64,000 nt of DNA from Citrus sinensis. Its lineage: Eukaryota; Streptophyta; Magnoliopsida; Sapindales; Rutaceae. Position numbers and translations under genes: made by a program. The stretch lies in assembly GCF_022201045.2 (NCBI RefSeq), contig NC_068561.1:20710501-20774500 (forward strand), given 5' to 3'. Of this stretch, positions 48,582 through 61,400 are shown one piece after another. The notes beneath the pieces are model-generated. The model saw nothing but the letters and a program-made list of their open reading frames with translations. It was not told where the DNA came from and made no database searches. Within the stretch, counting starts at the first letter, position 1. Each line of letters begins with the position of its first letter.

Positions 48582-48938
48582 TTTGTTTCAAACTTTTTGT
48601 TTTTAAATGGCTATGTCGGGCCGAAAGTGTCCGGGCCGGGTCAAGCCCAATCTGTGTTTACAAAAAAGCACATCTAAATGGTGGAAAAGATAGCTGATTA
48701 GTTACTGCCAAAGACAACTCAACTATAAATTGATTAATTTTTCAATAGATATCCTCTCCTATGGAAGAGGTTTTTGACCAAGTCAACCACCATTTTTTTA
48801 AAAAAATTATTTATTTCAGTAAATTTTAAGAGTTTAAGATTTAATTTCAAACCATCCAAAATGTGTTCTAATTTTTTTTTTTAAGACACAATCAACCTTA
48901 ATGTTTTGTGAAAATGAAGCTCTCTATTGGGCTGTTGT

Positions 48939-49913
48939 TAGGGATGGCAAAAATCCCCACGGGAACGGGTACCCTCGGGGATTTTCCCCATTCGGAAAGG
49001 GTATGAGGATAATTTCATACTCAATTTCTTATTCGGGGAGGGGACGGGAAAATTTTTTTACCCAATTTCTTATTTGGGGAGGGGACGGGGATGAGGTGGA
49101 ATCCCCATCCCCTACCCATTTCCCCATTTTAATTTTTTAAAATTACTAGTAAATAAATTATAAAATTATAAATATTGGTAAAAATAAAAAATATCAAAAT
49201 ATTTATATTATTAAACTTTTAGGCCTAATTAACTAATTAAAGTCCTAAATTTTTATTTAGGACATTAAAAAGACCAAGTAGATTCTAATAACCAAACATT
49301 TTTTTTAATTTTAATATTCTTTAAATATTTTAAACTTAAATCTATTTTTTATTTATTTTTAGATGTTATAATTGCCCACAACGAATCACAATTTTAATAT
49401 CTAATCTAATCTAATCTAATATTTGCTTTTGATTTGCTCCGATTTAACTATTGTGTTGTAAAGAGAATAGTCCACATTTATAAAGTGCCCATGCCACCAT
49501 TGAAAAAGTTAATTTTGAATCTAAATTCAATTTTATTTGTAACAATTTTGTATTAGACTATTAATTTGTTTATGATAGTTTGCAAAAGAAATTTGTATCC
49601 CTTGCATGTTGCATTACTTACTAATTTAATGTATGTGACTTTTGTAATAGATATTAATGTAAGATATATTTCAAACTTTACTTTTATTTAAATTTTTTAT
49701 TTTAATATGATTAACTCAAAATCGAAAAAAAATGTATTAATTATTCGGGGATCGGGGACCCTCGGAGATCCCCTGTTATTATTCGGGGAGGGGATGAGAA
49801 TTCTTTCAAGTAATTCTGACGGGGACGGGGAGGGGACGGGGACATACGCAAATTATCGGGGATGGGTACGGGGAGATCGGTCCCCTCCCCTCCCCTCCCC
49901 ATTGCCTTCCCTA
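48939..49913. mobile_element. Non-autonomous hAT transposon (975 bp) with perfect 8-bp target duplication
   Basis: The flanks GCTGTTGT at 48931-48938 and 49914-49921 are identical. The ends TAGGGATGGCAAAAATCCCC and, inverted, TAGGGAAGGCAATGGGGAGG are terminal inverted repeats close to those of the 40.5-kb element. Subterminal arms repeat GGGGACGGGG/CGGGGA motifs on both sides. The central 600 bp is AT-rich and carries no transposase. It sits between the divergent ELM1-like and cyclophilin genes. Confidence 0.94.
49821..49841 (+). other. Perfect G-quadruplex motif in the transposon arm
   Basis: Four runs of four G separated by AC, A and AC (GGGGACGGGGAGGGGACGGG plus one G). Loops of 1-2 bases predict a stable quadruplex in single-stranded DNA. 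Similar G runs recur through both arms of this element. Confidence 0.85.
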
Positions 49914-49921
49914 GCTGTTGT

Positions 49922-50399
49922 GTACATATGAAATGAAGATGTCGATATTGCGTATGGATGTCGTAATGCATTGATTTTCCATTAGATTGTTAGCATGTTT
50001 TATTAATTTAGTCAATTATCTATTGTGCCATAGATTGTCAGTAAATTAATTTTAAGTTACTTTTATGTACTGCCACTTAGTTGGAATGTAATGAAATATC
50101 AGTTTTCTATTAAAAGAAAAAAAAATTTCCTTAACATTATTTATTATTAGTACTCTATTATTATTATTATTATTATTATTATTTTGTTATGGAACGATTC
50201 AAACACGTGTCGTCTACTAGAAGGGTGCTTGTGAAGTAACAGGAGTGCATTTAGTAGAAAACTGGAGCAGCCCAATCTGACCCAATTAGGCCCGACCCAA
50301 GACAAGATTCCAATAAAAGCCCGCTGTCGCGCACACTCATCAGCGTTGTTTCGTTTCTGAGTTTCTGATAGTGTTGTGGTCTTGAAAGCAACAATAAAG
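49922..50399. other. Upstream region of the cyclophilin gene
   Basis: Contains an (ATT)n run at 50157-50183 and then a leader region that should hold the cyclophilin promoter. No clear TATA box is seen in the 120 bp above the ATG. Confidence 0.5.
50157..50183. repeat. (ATT)n microsatellite
   Basis: Nine ATT units about 220 bp upstream of the cyclophilin start. Confidence 0.9.
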
Positions 50400-53300
50400 A
50401 TGCTGGCAAGTGACGACGGTCCGCCGGAGGTCACTTTAGAAACTTCCATGGGCTCTTTCACCGTCGAGGTACTTCTATTCCTCTCCAATATTTCTTTTTT
50501 TTTTTATTGGAAAAAAATTTGAATAATTAATTATTAATATTATTGTTATTATTAATATCTAATTCAAAATTACAGCTTTACTACAAGCACTCTCCAAGAA
50601 CTTGCAGGAACTTTGCTGAACTATCTCGCAGGGGTTATTATAATAACAGCAAATTCCACAGAATTATTAAGGTATAGTTCTCTGCTTAATTAGACTTTAT
50701 TTGTTCTTTAATCTTTTTTTAGAGGAATTTAGCAAATTATTTGTTCTATTTATTTACTTATTTTTGCGGTGTAGGATTTTATAGTTCAAGGTGGAGATCC
50801 TACCGGGACTGGAAGGGGAGGAGATTCCATATATGGGTACTTAGTTTTATAATTTTTGTTTTAAAAGTAAAAACTGAATTTTAATGCTTTATAGTGTAAA
50901 AAGTTTTAATTTTCTTTTTAAAAAAAAAAAAAAAGTGACCTTAGTTATATATAATCAGTTCCTTGATTGTTTGTGCCCTTGTTTTGACTAAAAATATTCA
51001 TTGATCCTTGGTTAAAGTTAAATTTTATTTACTTTTCTTTTATGACTTTTGTGATGTTTAATGATCTTCATCTTATACAAATTGCTTTGTTGTTATGTAC
51101 TATGTACTGCAGCCATGTTTTCGAAGATGAAATAAAACCAGAATTAAAGCATACTGGAGCTGGGATCTTGTCCATGGCAAATGCTGGTCCAAATACAAAT
51201 GGAAGCCAGTTCTTTATCACTTTGGCGCCTGCTTCACATCTGGATGGTAATGTTAATAATATCATTGTCCTCCTTTATTGACTCTAAGAATTCATTTTCT
51301 TGATTTGTCATAATTTTTTTGAAGTGCGTGAACTGTATATCTAGAAGTTCAAAGTTGAATCTGAAATTTTTGCTTCATGGGCTGGCCTAAGTTGATTGGG
51401 GCAAGTATTTTTGTTTACGCTTGGTGTTGAATTTGATACCAACAACTAATTGCCAACCTGGATTTACGGCTGGTGTATGTAGACCATCTCACCTTAACCC
51501 AACTGACCTGGGTATTATTGAATTCTAGCAGAGTCTTTTTTATTACTTCTTGTGCCTTATATTCTTCCACATCCAGTTTCACTCATTTATTAATAAACCT
51601 ATGTAACTTCCCACTCTTGAGTCTTGACTCACATCCATGTCTGATGAGTGAGCTAGTACTGTCTAAGACCTTCATCATCTTAATATCTGGTCAACATTGC
51701 AATGTTGCAAATTCGAAGCCAATTCAAAAAGTGGCCACAAAACATTTCGTTAGAGTTTTCTGCCAGTGAGAATTTCTTTTTCTTTTTGATTGATTCAAAA
51801 CCAAATCCGTATTTATGAGTTCTGGTGTGAATGTTATTTATGAGTTCTGGTGAGAATGGCAACTTAAGTGTTGGTGGCCCTTGGTTTAATCTTTGTCACT
51901 GCAATTGTAAATTGTTATTTTCCTTTACTAGCAAATCTAATTATGTTTTAACCTTTTTTTTGTATTATCCAGGAAAGCACACTATATTTGGAAGAGTATG
52001 CAGAGGAATGGAAGTGATCAAAAGGCTTGGCAGTGTCCAAACTGATAAAGATGACAGGTCTGAATTTTCTTATACTTTATTGTTTTTCTTTTGGGGTCAT
52101 TTGTTTCACATAAGCCAGTTATATGAGTTATATTTCAATTTCGATTTTGGAGTGATTTGCATGGTCAGCTTAATAGAATATGGAGCACTTACTAGCAATC
52201 ATTTAATTGGAACATCTTTTAAACCATGACCTACTTTGGAAAAAAATTGCTCCTGCACTAGTAAACAACCCTCGTAAGACATTCGACTAAACTCTTACAT
52301 GGAAAACCCGAAAGTAGGAGAATAAGTTGTTGACTTAGGTTTGCCAATATTGATGTTCAAGATTTATGCAATTAATATTTTCTTATGGTGTCATTTGAGA
52401 TCACGAGCTTGTGGCTCACATCTGGAGTCTGGATCCAACAATTAACGCATAATCAGTAACTTACAGTGTAGGGGCAATGGGAGAATTACCTGTTTCGACA
52501 TTCACCATTAACTGAAATGACAAAGTTAATGGTGAATGACCTACTTTGGAAAAAAATTGCTATGTGACCTGCACTAGTAAACAACCCTCGTAAGACATTC
52601 GACTAAACTCTTGCATGGAAAACCTGAAAGTAGGAGAATAAGTTGTTGACTTAGGTCTGCCAATATTGATGTTCAAGATTTATGCAATTAATATTTTCTT
52701 ATGGTGTCATTTGAGATCACGAGCTTGTGGCTCACATCTGGAGTCAGGATCCACAATTAACACATAATCAGTAACTTACAGTATAGGGGCAATGGGAGAA
52801 TTACCTGTTTCGACATTCACCATTAACTGAAATGACAAAGTTTAGCTATATACACAAAGGATGGGGGGCCATAATTTAGTTGCTTTTTATTGGTTTATGT
52901 CATGAGGATGGCAAAGCTCTGTCAAGAACTTAATGTGGAGTTACAAATTACTGCAAAGACTTGACAGAGAAAGTAATGACAATCTGACCAAAATGTTGTA
53001 TATTAAAAGGAAGATTTTTGCCCAGATGATTCTGTTAATGACTTGTGAACAACAAACTGGCTAATACATTCAGAGAGGTCAATAAATCCTTGTTTGGAGA
53101 TGTCGAGTATAGTCAAACATTTGCTTAGTTTATTAATTTGATTCCACAAGACTTATTCATTTCGACAAATATCCTATCACAGTCTGCACATTACCATTGC
53201 TTACCATTTGATAAGATAATTTCCTGGCTTTCTTTAATGTGATTTTGCCGTTTATTAGCCAGAGTCTGGAAATACCATAACCTATGCATGTGTAAATCTT

Positions 53301-53434
53301 GCTAGAGTTTACAGTTATGGTCTGAGAACACAGCTGACAACCACTTGTGAAAAGCCGTGCTCATACACTGTTTTCTTTGCTCATACAGGCCCATCCATGA
53401 CGTTAAGATACTACGGACTTCTGTTAAGGACTGA
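50400..53434 (+). CDS. CYP18-2: Peptidyl-prolyl cis-trans isomerase, PPIL1/CYP18-2 type
   Basis: Six exons (50400-50468, 50576-50671, 50775-50836, 51113-51246, 51973-52057, 53389-53434) join in frame to 163 residues, essentially a lone cyclophilin domain. Catalytic features are visible: [20 protein letters not shown], the NGSQFFITL core, and [12 protein letters not shown]. The Trp that binds cyclosporin in human CypA is His in that last motif, as in PPIL1. PPIL1 joins the spliceosome through SKIP, so this is likely a nuclear splicing factor. It ends in a short tail, [10 protein letters not shown]. The final intron is long (about 1.3 kb) and contains a tandem duplication. The gene lies close to a hAT insertion upstream. 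Confidence 0.95.
52226..52842 (+). repeat. Tandem duplication of about 305 bp in the last cyclophilin intron
   Basis: Copy 1 (52226-52528) and copy 2 (52536-52842) begin ATGACCTACTTTGGAAAAAA and end AACTGAAATGACAAAGTT, offset by 310 bp. They differ by a 6-bp insertion near the start of copy 2 and a few single-base changes, so identity is high and the duplication is recent. The few bases between the copies (AATGGTG) may come from the junction. Confidence 0.93.
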
Positions 53435-55466
53435 TGCCATGAAACGGTTATGGAAACCAACGTTTCCACATGATTTTGGGTGCACTAGAGCCAGTGTTCA
53501 AAAATCTGATTCTGAAAATTTCTAACATCTGATTTTGGATGCACTATACTTTGGTATTTTATTGAAACAGAAGGCAAATATGGATCATTTGTAATTCTCG
53601 TCTTATTTACCATTTGTTTTTTCCAATTGCACCTGACATGAAAATTGTTTGCTGTGGAACTGTAAACTTTCCATACACATTTCAGATATGAGGCCTTCAT
53701 AGGAATTATTGTTTTTAACTCAAAATTATGCTTTCTTATTTCGAAATTCGAACGTCCAAAAAAATGTTGCTTTTGTATTTCTCTTCTTTATGCATTACTG
53801 AATCTCCACTCTTAATCATTCAACCGTTCCTCTTCATTTTAATTAAAATTTACCCTTTCTTCCGCAGCCCAATGCATGTTTTCAAGTAAAGTGAAGTTAT
53901 TTACTCTAAAAAATATTTTAAACACTTATATTTAAAAAAAAAATTACAAAAATATCTATAATATATTATACATTCAAGGATAATTTAGAATAATTAACCA
54001 TAAGATTATTATTTTAGACATCCATCATATAGGCCCATTTATTTGTAGTTATTCTTTATTTAAACCTAAAACTTGCTTCTTCGTGTCTAATAAAAAAATT
54101 TGGAAATTGTTCACGGTGCATGTATGATTTAAAAAAAAAAAAACATTAGTTTCAATTGCTGTAGTACAAAAAGAATAGTGAAAACAAAGAAAGGCAATTA
54201 TAGGAAGGAGAAGAAAGAAAAGGCAAAAATGGCAGTGAATTGCAATTAGCTAAGGAAAATGTGATCGGAATAAGAGTCCTTGCAGTGTAGGTTTAAGAAT
54301 ATACTGAATATTTTTATAGGTGTATAGAGTAAATAAAGATAATTAAAATAAAAATTTATAGTATACTGAATCAAACTCAAATATTTAAATTCTAAAGATA
54401 ATTGTAAAAAAAAAAAAAATGTCCAGAATAATATTTAGAGTGTAAATATCCCCATCATTTCACATATTTATTCAATCAACAATTGTTCTAATTTTTTCAT
54501 TACCGTAATATATTATCTTATAACACCATAGCAACAAATTGAAAACCTCATTTTATAATATATTTTTTTTTATAAATATACCCAATAAGAATCTTTCTTT
54601 TTCATATTTTCAGTATTATTTCAAACATGCTTCCACAAGTTTTTAAATCTAAAAATCGTCTTTGGATACTAATATTCAAATACTCAATTCTCAAAATATT
54701 AATAATTAAGAATGCTATCCTAACTTTTATTTTTCAAAATTATTTTTGGGTCATAAATCAAACGTCCCTTGAATATCCAGCCAAACCTAAATTCAAGAAG
54801 CCAAAAGTAAGTAAAGAATTGAAAATTACACGCTATTGACAAGAGACGTAAGTTCTGATCAATATTTAGCTCACTCTAGAACTCCTCATCATGTCATCTC
54901 AATCGTACATCATATCCTACCTATATCATTTTTCACGCTATGAAGCTCTCTTCTTTTCTTCCTCTTTTCTTGTCACAACCCTATGAAGCTCAAAAATTTA
55001 AAACCTTCATGCACACAAAACCTCGCTCCCCCTCCCCACCTCAGACCACAGGTCCAATCCATTACGTCGCAAAATGCAAGAAACAAAACAGCACACAATG
55101 CTTGAGAAGTAACTTTAAGAAAGAGAATTCTTATAATTACATGCCATGCTAGTTTCTATAATTTCGGGGGGAAATGATATGTATACCTAATATTTTGAGC
55201 AGCAAATGCTTTTGAGTCTTCCAATTGAGAATAATCCTTTCAGGCACAGAATCAAACAGTGGAGTAGGCTGGCATTCTTTTCCCAAAAAATCCAATCTTA
55301 TGTGTAACCTTAGGTTTCCATCAAAATCATTGCTTGCTTCTGGTTCACTAGAAGCCACAGAAAATATACACCAGGGTGATTTTATGTAAACCCAACCTGA
55401 ATTCCACTAGCATCTGTCTAGTTGCCAGTTCCAGAAAAATCATAAGTCCAACCCACGTTGACTATG
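53435..55466. other. Intergenic DNA between the convergent cyclophilin and SPY genes
   Basis: The outer parts are the 3' flanks of the two genes, which end towards each other. The middle is very AT-rich. Small frames at 54627-54839 and 54940-55152 lack any motif. I see no gene. Confidence 0.55.
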
Positions 55467-58400
55467 TTAGTAATGCTGATTCAACTGAACTCCATTTTCT
55501 TCAATATTGGACAGGTTTAACATTGACGGTGAGGCCTGATTAAATCCGTTGGGCATGACAAATCCAGGAGAGCCCTCTTTTGCGAATATGACCTTGGTTG
55601 GCTCCGAGAATTTGCTAGGTTCTTCAGAGACAACCTGCTGTTGTAGCATTTCCATGCGCTTCAAAGACGGTACATCACCCTTACAGTACCGGTGCCACAT
55701 GTTCCGGTATGTCGACTCCAAACCTAATGCAAAGTTTTGTCCATCACAAACAGGGGACTTTGACATAAGATCCCGAAGGCTCATCCTTAAGTTTGCAAGA
55801 GCTGTAACATCAGAGGCCAGTTGCAGAGCCAACTGGACATACTCATCTTCATTTTTTGCAATTAGATGTTTTAAGCCTGTTTCACAATTACGCACAAATA
55901 CAATAAACTAATAAATAGAAGTTATGATGATAATAAATAATGGTATATCAACAGGCACATATCCATTGGCAGGTTGATCTCACAGATCTGAACTATCCAA
56001 TGGTAAGTTCGTATGGGAAGGGCCAACTCCAGTGTGTTGTTTTTTTGTCGCAAAGTTCTATAAAATTAGCATCTTCCTCAGACTTTGCATATCATGGGAA
56101 AGAATTGGGTTGCAACGACACCAGTCAATACTGAAAAGAATGTGCACAGGTGTCTTGACATACACACAATGAGTCACTAGGACATTATAACTGACAAATA
56201 CATCACGTGATCGTGCCCTGACCTAGACCGGCAAGAATTTCTCTTCAGATATTGGCAAGGAAAACTAACTGGGACTTTTAATATTTAGACAAGGGATCAG
56301 ATTGAAGTGAGACTCAAGCTTTACCTAAAAGGCTACCAACCAACCACCCACCCCCCAGAAACCACCCCCCCCCCCCCCCCCACCCCCCCACCCCCACGGG
56401 TGCCAACAAAAAAACACACACACACAAAAAAGAAAGGGACAATTGCTGTAGCTGGATGAACCAAGCAGTCCAAACGGAAGAAGCAACCATCAAAAGGTAT
56501 TAAATTAGATAAGGTGTTATACAAAAAGATAAAAGTGTCCCTTACCAACTTTGGTGAGAAGACTAACGCCAACGTTGTGAGCATGAACAGAACCAGCCAT
56601 AGTAACACAAGGAACTCCCATGTATAGAGATTCACAGGTGGTAGTTGTTCCAGCATATGGGAATGTATCCAAACTACACAAATGGGATAGGATAGGTCAG
56701 AACCTTCAGAAAAGTCGGACAAGGGAAGCTAGAGAACCTAATAGATCACACAAAAATCAAAGCACTAGATTAGATAATGGTCAGGTATTACCTGATGTCC
56801 ATTAAAGAATAAGCTTGCATGTGATCATGGTTCAGAAGAATTAGAGGCAGAAGATCAACACGAAGTGATTCCAATCCTAGCTGCTCCAATGTTGAAAGAA
56901 ATCTGTGTCTTACACTATCACAACAAAAAGGTTTACATTTTACAACAAGGCGAGAGTTTGGTACAGCACAAAGTATCCTCGCCCAAACTTGCAAAACCTT
57001 AGGTGTTATCTGAAAAGGTCCATTAAAAAATGAATATTACAAAGTTAACCACCACAGGTGGAACATTTGTCTAGACAAAGATAAGACCTAACCAGTACCT
57101 TCGCTAGATTGTTAAAGCTACCAAAAGTTATAAAGCCATTGGTGAGAGCGGGAGTTGGACAAACTGGCCCAGCCTCTGGTGAAGGTGTATAGCAAAGGAA
57201 GCATTCAGGTAATCTAATTAGCTCCTCAACATGCCTGAAAAATTCAAGAATATCATAAAAGAGAGAAAGTACAGTGTATAACACCAAAAAGAAACAACTC
57301 TTGATAAAGTTTGTGCTTTCAAACAGCTTAAAAATAATGGTAAAGTGTAGACCTACTTCTGCTTTGTTTCCGGTGGATCAGCCAGTGAATCTGTGATTCT
57401 GTAATCAATGGTAGGCAGACCAGTTGTGTTTGGGTAGCCAATCCAAGTCACCTAAAAGACAAAAGCAAACAAACATGAGATTGAGATGAAGCTATAGCGG
57501 TTAGTTCAGATAAAATATAAATTAACCTTGGCGTAAATAACAAATTTGGGTCACAAGTTACTGAAAATGACCAAGAATAAGAATGAGACCGTTTCATAAA
57601 AAAGTTTAGATTCAATATGTGGGCTGTTATTGAGTCCAAACCATAATATAAGATTGCCTTCTCTTCAAATCTAGCTCACTCTCAACATCCTGTGGGACTA
57701 ACAAAGCAAACCAGAATCCTACAGGAATTATCACCACTGTTGACTTTCATAGCACAATAGAGTTTGAACCTAACATTTAGACTTGTTTGGTATTTTGAGG
57801 AGCCGTTAGAAAAAAAAGCCAAAGCTATAAAATAAAAGTGGATGGCGTGAGGTAATTATGGTTTTTAAATAATAAGTTTGACAAAAATATTAAAGATAAT
57901 ATATGTATTTCATCATGTAAGTGTGGAATAAAATCAACTTAGCTTCCAAACCACAATAACAGTATTTACCAAACACTTAAATTCTGTAATTTTTTAAGCC
58001 ACAGCTGCCCAACCAGAGCACCAAACAGGGTCTTAACTAGTGTCATCCCACCCTTAATCTCTTCAAATAATGGCCAAGCAAATTTTTATCACAACTTGAG
58101 TCAGTAGATTAATCACATAAAAAGTATTTCTTAATTCCATGATAACTCATTACTTGTACCAACATAAAATGATGAGAGATAAAACAACGTAAAGGCATCT
58201 CATAAAGCATGAATCAATCTTATTTCACAAAACACAGCAATTAGGCCAACGGTTGATTCATTGAGATGTTTAGCCAAATAGATTATCTGACCAAATGGCT
58301 CATCAATTCTTCCAAAAGAGACTAAAGCAACAATTTCCAAACTTGCAGCTTATTACATACATTATACAGAAATCTGAAATAGGAATAGAACAACCTACGG

Positions 58401-61400
58401 TAGGTTCAACATACCTGAACAGGTGCAGGCTGGCATGCCATCATTCCCAACTTATTGTTGGCTGTGTGACCAGTAAGTTCCACCAAGATGTCAATTTTAT
58501 CTTCTCTGACCATGGCTGCTACTTTTTTTTCATCAATCCCATATATATCTCTCCAAATTCCGCCCTTCTTCATCACCTTCTCTCTAAATCTAATCGTTTT
58601 TGCATCTGCCTGCAACATTACTCTGAATCAATTTCTTAAAAGCATAAAAAGTATACTAGTCCCCTAAGAGAACAAATTTTGGAACTTCACAAACCTCTTG
58701 CATTTCTACTTATAAATGATTTATTGCATTTTCAATGTGTAAATCATTAAATATACCCGTTGCATTTCAGTACATCAATCACTAATCCCCTTGCATTTTA
58801 GTTACTTCTTTCTTCTCAAACATAGCTAAGAAATAGAAGATTATACATAAAACTATATGAGAGCTGTACAAGGAAACAGCCAAATTTTTATTACTAGAAA
58901 GTATGGAAGTTATAAATTGGGAGTATGTTTCTCCTATTTCCTTTCTGAAGAGGAAATGGGATAAATCTGCCACTAGAAATAGTTTTCATAAAACTGCTGC
59001 AACTAAACATTAATACATATCTCCTAACAGCAGATGATTTGGAAAAGAGCAGGGGTGAGGGAAGAGCACTTTTCGTTAAGATGCATTATGGCAACAAAAA
59101 ATGAAATCAATGAATGTGCAGCTCATACAAGAGATATATGCAAAGATAAAGTGTTGCAGGCTTATATCCAAATGTAATTGATACCTTCACTACAGCTGAA
59201 TACACTACCACCTTGTAATTTTGGTAGTCATGATAAACAAGGGGAGCTTCAATGAAATATGATACAGAATGTGTAAAATAATCTGGTGATACGTATCCAA
59301 TCACAAGGGGCCTTTCTGGATCTTTTGTGTTGTCCCATGAGGTGTACTGTGAGTATAGCCTCATAAAGCGCTTTCCCCAATCCCTGAAAGTATGAATTTC
59401 AGTTTAGAAAAAATACTAGTTTCTGTTTAGATAAATCCCAACTCATAATTGGGATCAAAATATGCATTGATAATACATTGATTAAGTTACTACTTAAAAT
59501 AAGTACATAAATAAAACAAATTTAAACATGAAAAGGAAAAAGGATTCAATTGAAACCTGTGTGCCTCAAAAAGTTTGTCATCATGTCCCTCATTTATGTA
59601 GTTCATTGCAAGCAATCGATTCTGCAAACAATGGTCAACTGAGTAATAATCAACAAATATAGAACAGAACATTTGTCAAACAATCAACACCCCAGGCATC
59701 CCTGACTTCATTCACTGATATTCAATTTCAAACATTACAAGCACACTGATGATTAGGACATAAAGATTCACTCATAGCAGATACCAGCAAAACAGAGCTT
59801 AAAATTTCTCCAAATTCATAAATTTTATCCAAGCCCACACATAATATGAGGACATAACCCCGAGCAGTCAACAATATTGTAAAAACCAATCTCAAATTGT
59901 TAGCCACTGAAATGCTGCAAGGTAATCAATCCATCAGCTACCACTTTAAAATATCAAATTTAAAACAACAACAGTCTGAAGGCATGCAACCACCTTTAAA
60001 ATGCTGCAAGGTAATCAATCCATCAACTACCACTTCATATTTTACATATACGCATACCAAAGGCTAACTAGTGCTAGTACCTGGCCTGCATTGCGAGAAT
60101 CAGGGTCAATCTTAAGGCATTGCTCATATGCATCAATAGCCAGAGATATGCTGCCAGCATCTCTGTATAGAACCCCTACAAATGAAAGATATGAAGGAAA
60201 ATTTTATATCACAACCTTCAACTGTAAATAAAAATTACATTTGTAAGACAATTTGAAAACAGAAACAGAGAAACTGAGAGAGATCAATGAGCAACAATGC
60301 AACATCATATACAAGAATTACTCACTTTGTAGACGTTAGAGCTATGTAACCATGAAAGTAATTAACAAACCCACTCGTTCCATGAAAATTTACAGTCTTG
60401 CATAAACTTGCACAACAAGAAATTTATGACAAATTAATAATGTTCTTGAAACTCTAGGAGCTTAAGTTAATCTGCACAACTTAAAAGTTACAGTCAGACC
60501 TATTCTCTGTCAGGCTATTGCAAGTTCCAGTTCACCTCCTATATTATGTCTTTACTTCAGAGATTTGAGGGGAAACAAAGGATAGCGCTTTTACAATGAG
60601 ACTTTCATATAAGTCCTTTGGTTCATCATTACCGTCTAATGAAGTTGTCCAACTTATCAACACTTCCATCTTTTTCCAATCAGCTCATGAAGTATCAAAC
60701 ACTGGATTCTCCACCATTAGCAGACAACTCCTGGAACTGAGCAGAGGCATTCCCACAGCGGCATATACTAATTTAAAGATATGTTATCTAACTTCTCCAA
60801 ACCTGTTGCTCAGCCTATTACACTTAGCTTAGAGCTGTGTGGATAAGTGATGGGTAGAGGTAGCAAAACAACTAACAACATATCCTGGCTGAAAGTGATT
60901 CTTTTACTTTTAAAACTTCCATTAATCAGTCTTGAAATTGGATTATTGCATCCTCAAGTTTGAGTGGAAGAATTAATCATTTTCAATATAATATCTAGGT
61001 AAAGTGATTCTGCCGGAAAGAAAGTCAAGAGAAACTGACCCAAGTTATTATATGCTTCAGCATAAGTAGGATTAGCAGCAATAGCTTTCTCAATCATCTC
61101 AGCAGCTGCATCCATTTTGCCCTGTTAATAGTAAATCAATAATCAGCAATTCTCTCGACATATGACTGTTCTTATATCTGATGTCAGAAATGATTCAAAA
61201 GCAAACCTGGACAGTATAGACAACACCAAGGTTGTTCAATGACTGGGAAAAGTTGGGTTTTATGGATAAAGCCATCTGCAACACGAAAAAGATGATGACA
61301 ATCATGAAAGCATGAAATACAAACCCAAATATCCAACAAATAAAAACTTCAAATCCTCCAAAAGCAGTGAAAGTTGCCTGATAACACTCTACGGCTTTGT

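Noticed and set aside
55149-55358. 69-codon minus-strand frame downstream of SPY
   Set aside because: Starts MASSEPEASNDFDGN but has no recognisable family and lies in the likely SPY 3' flank; not supported as coding.
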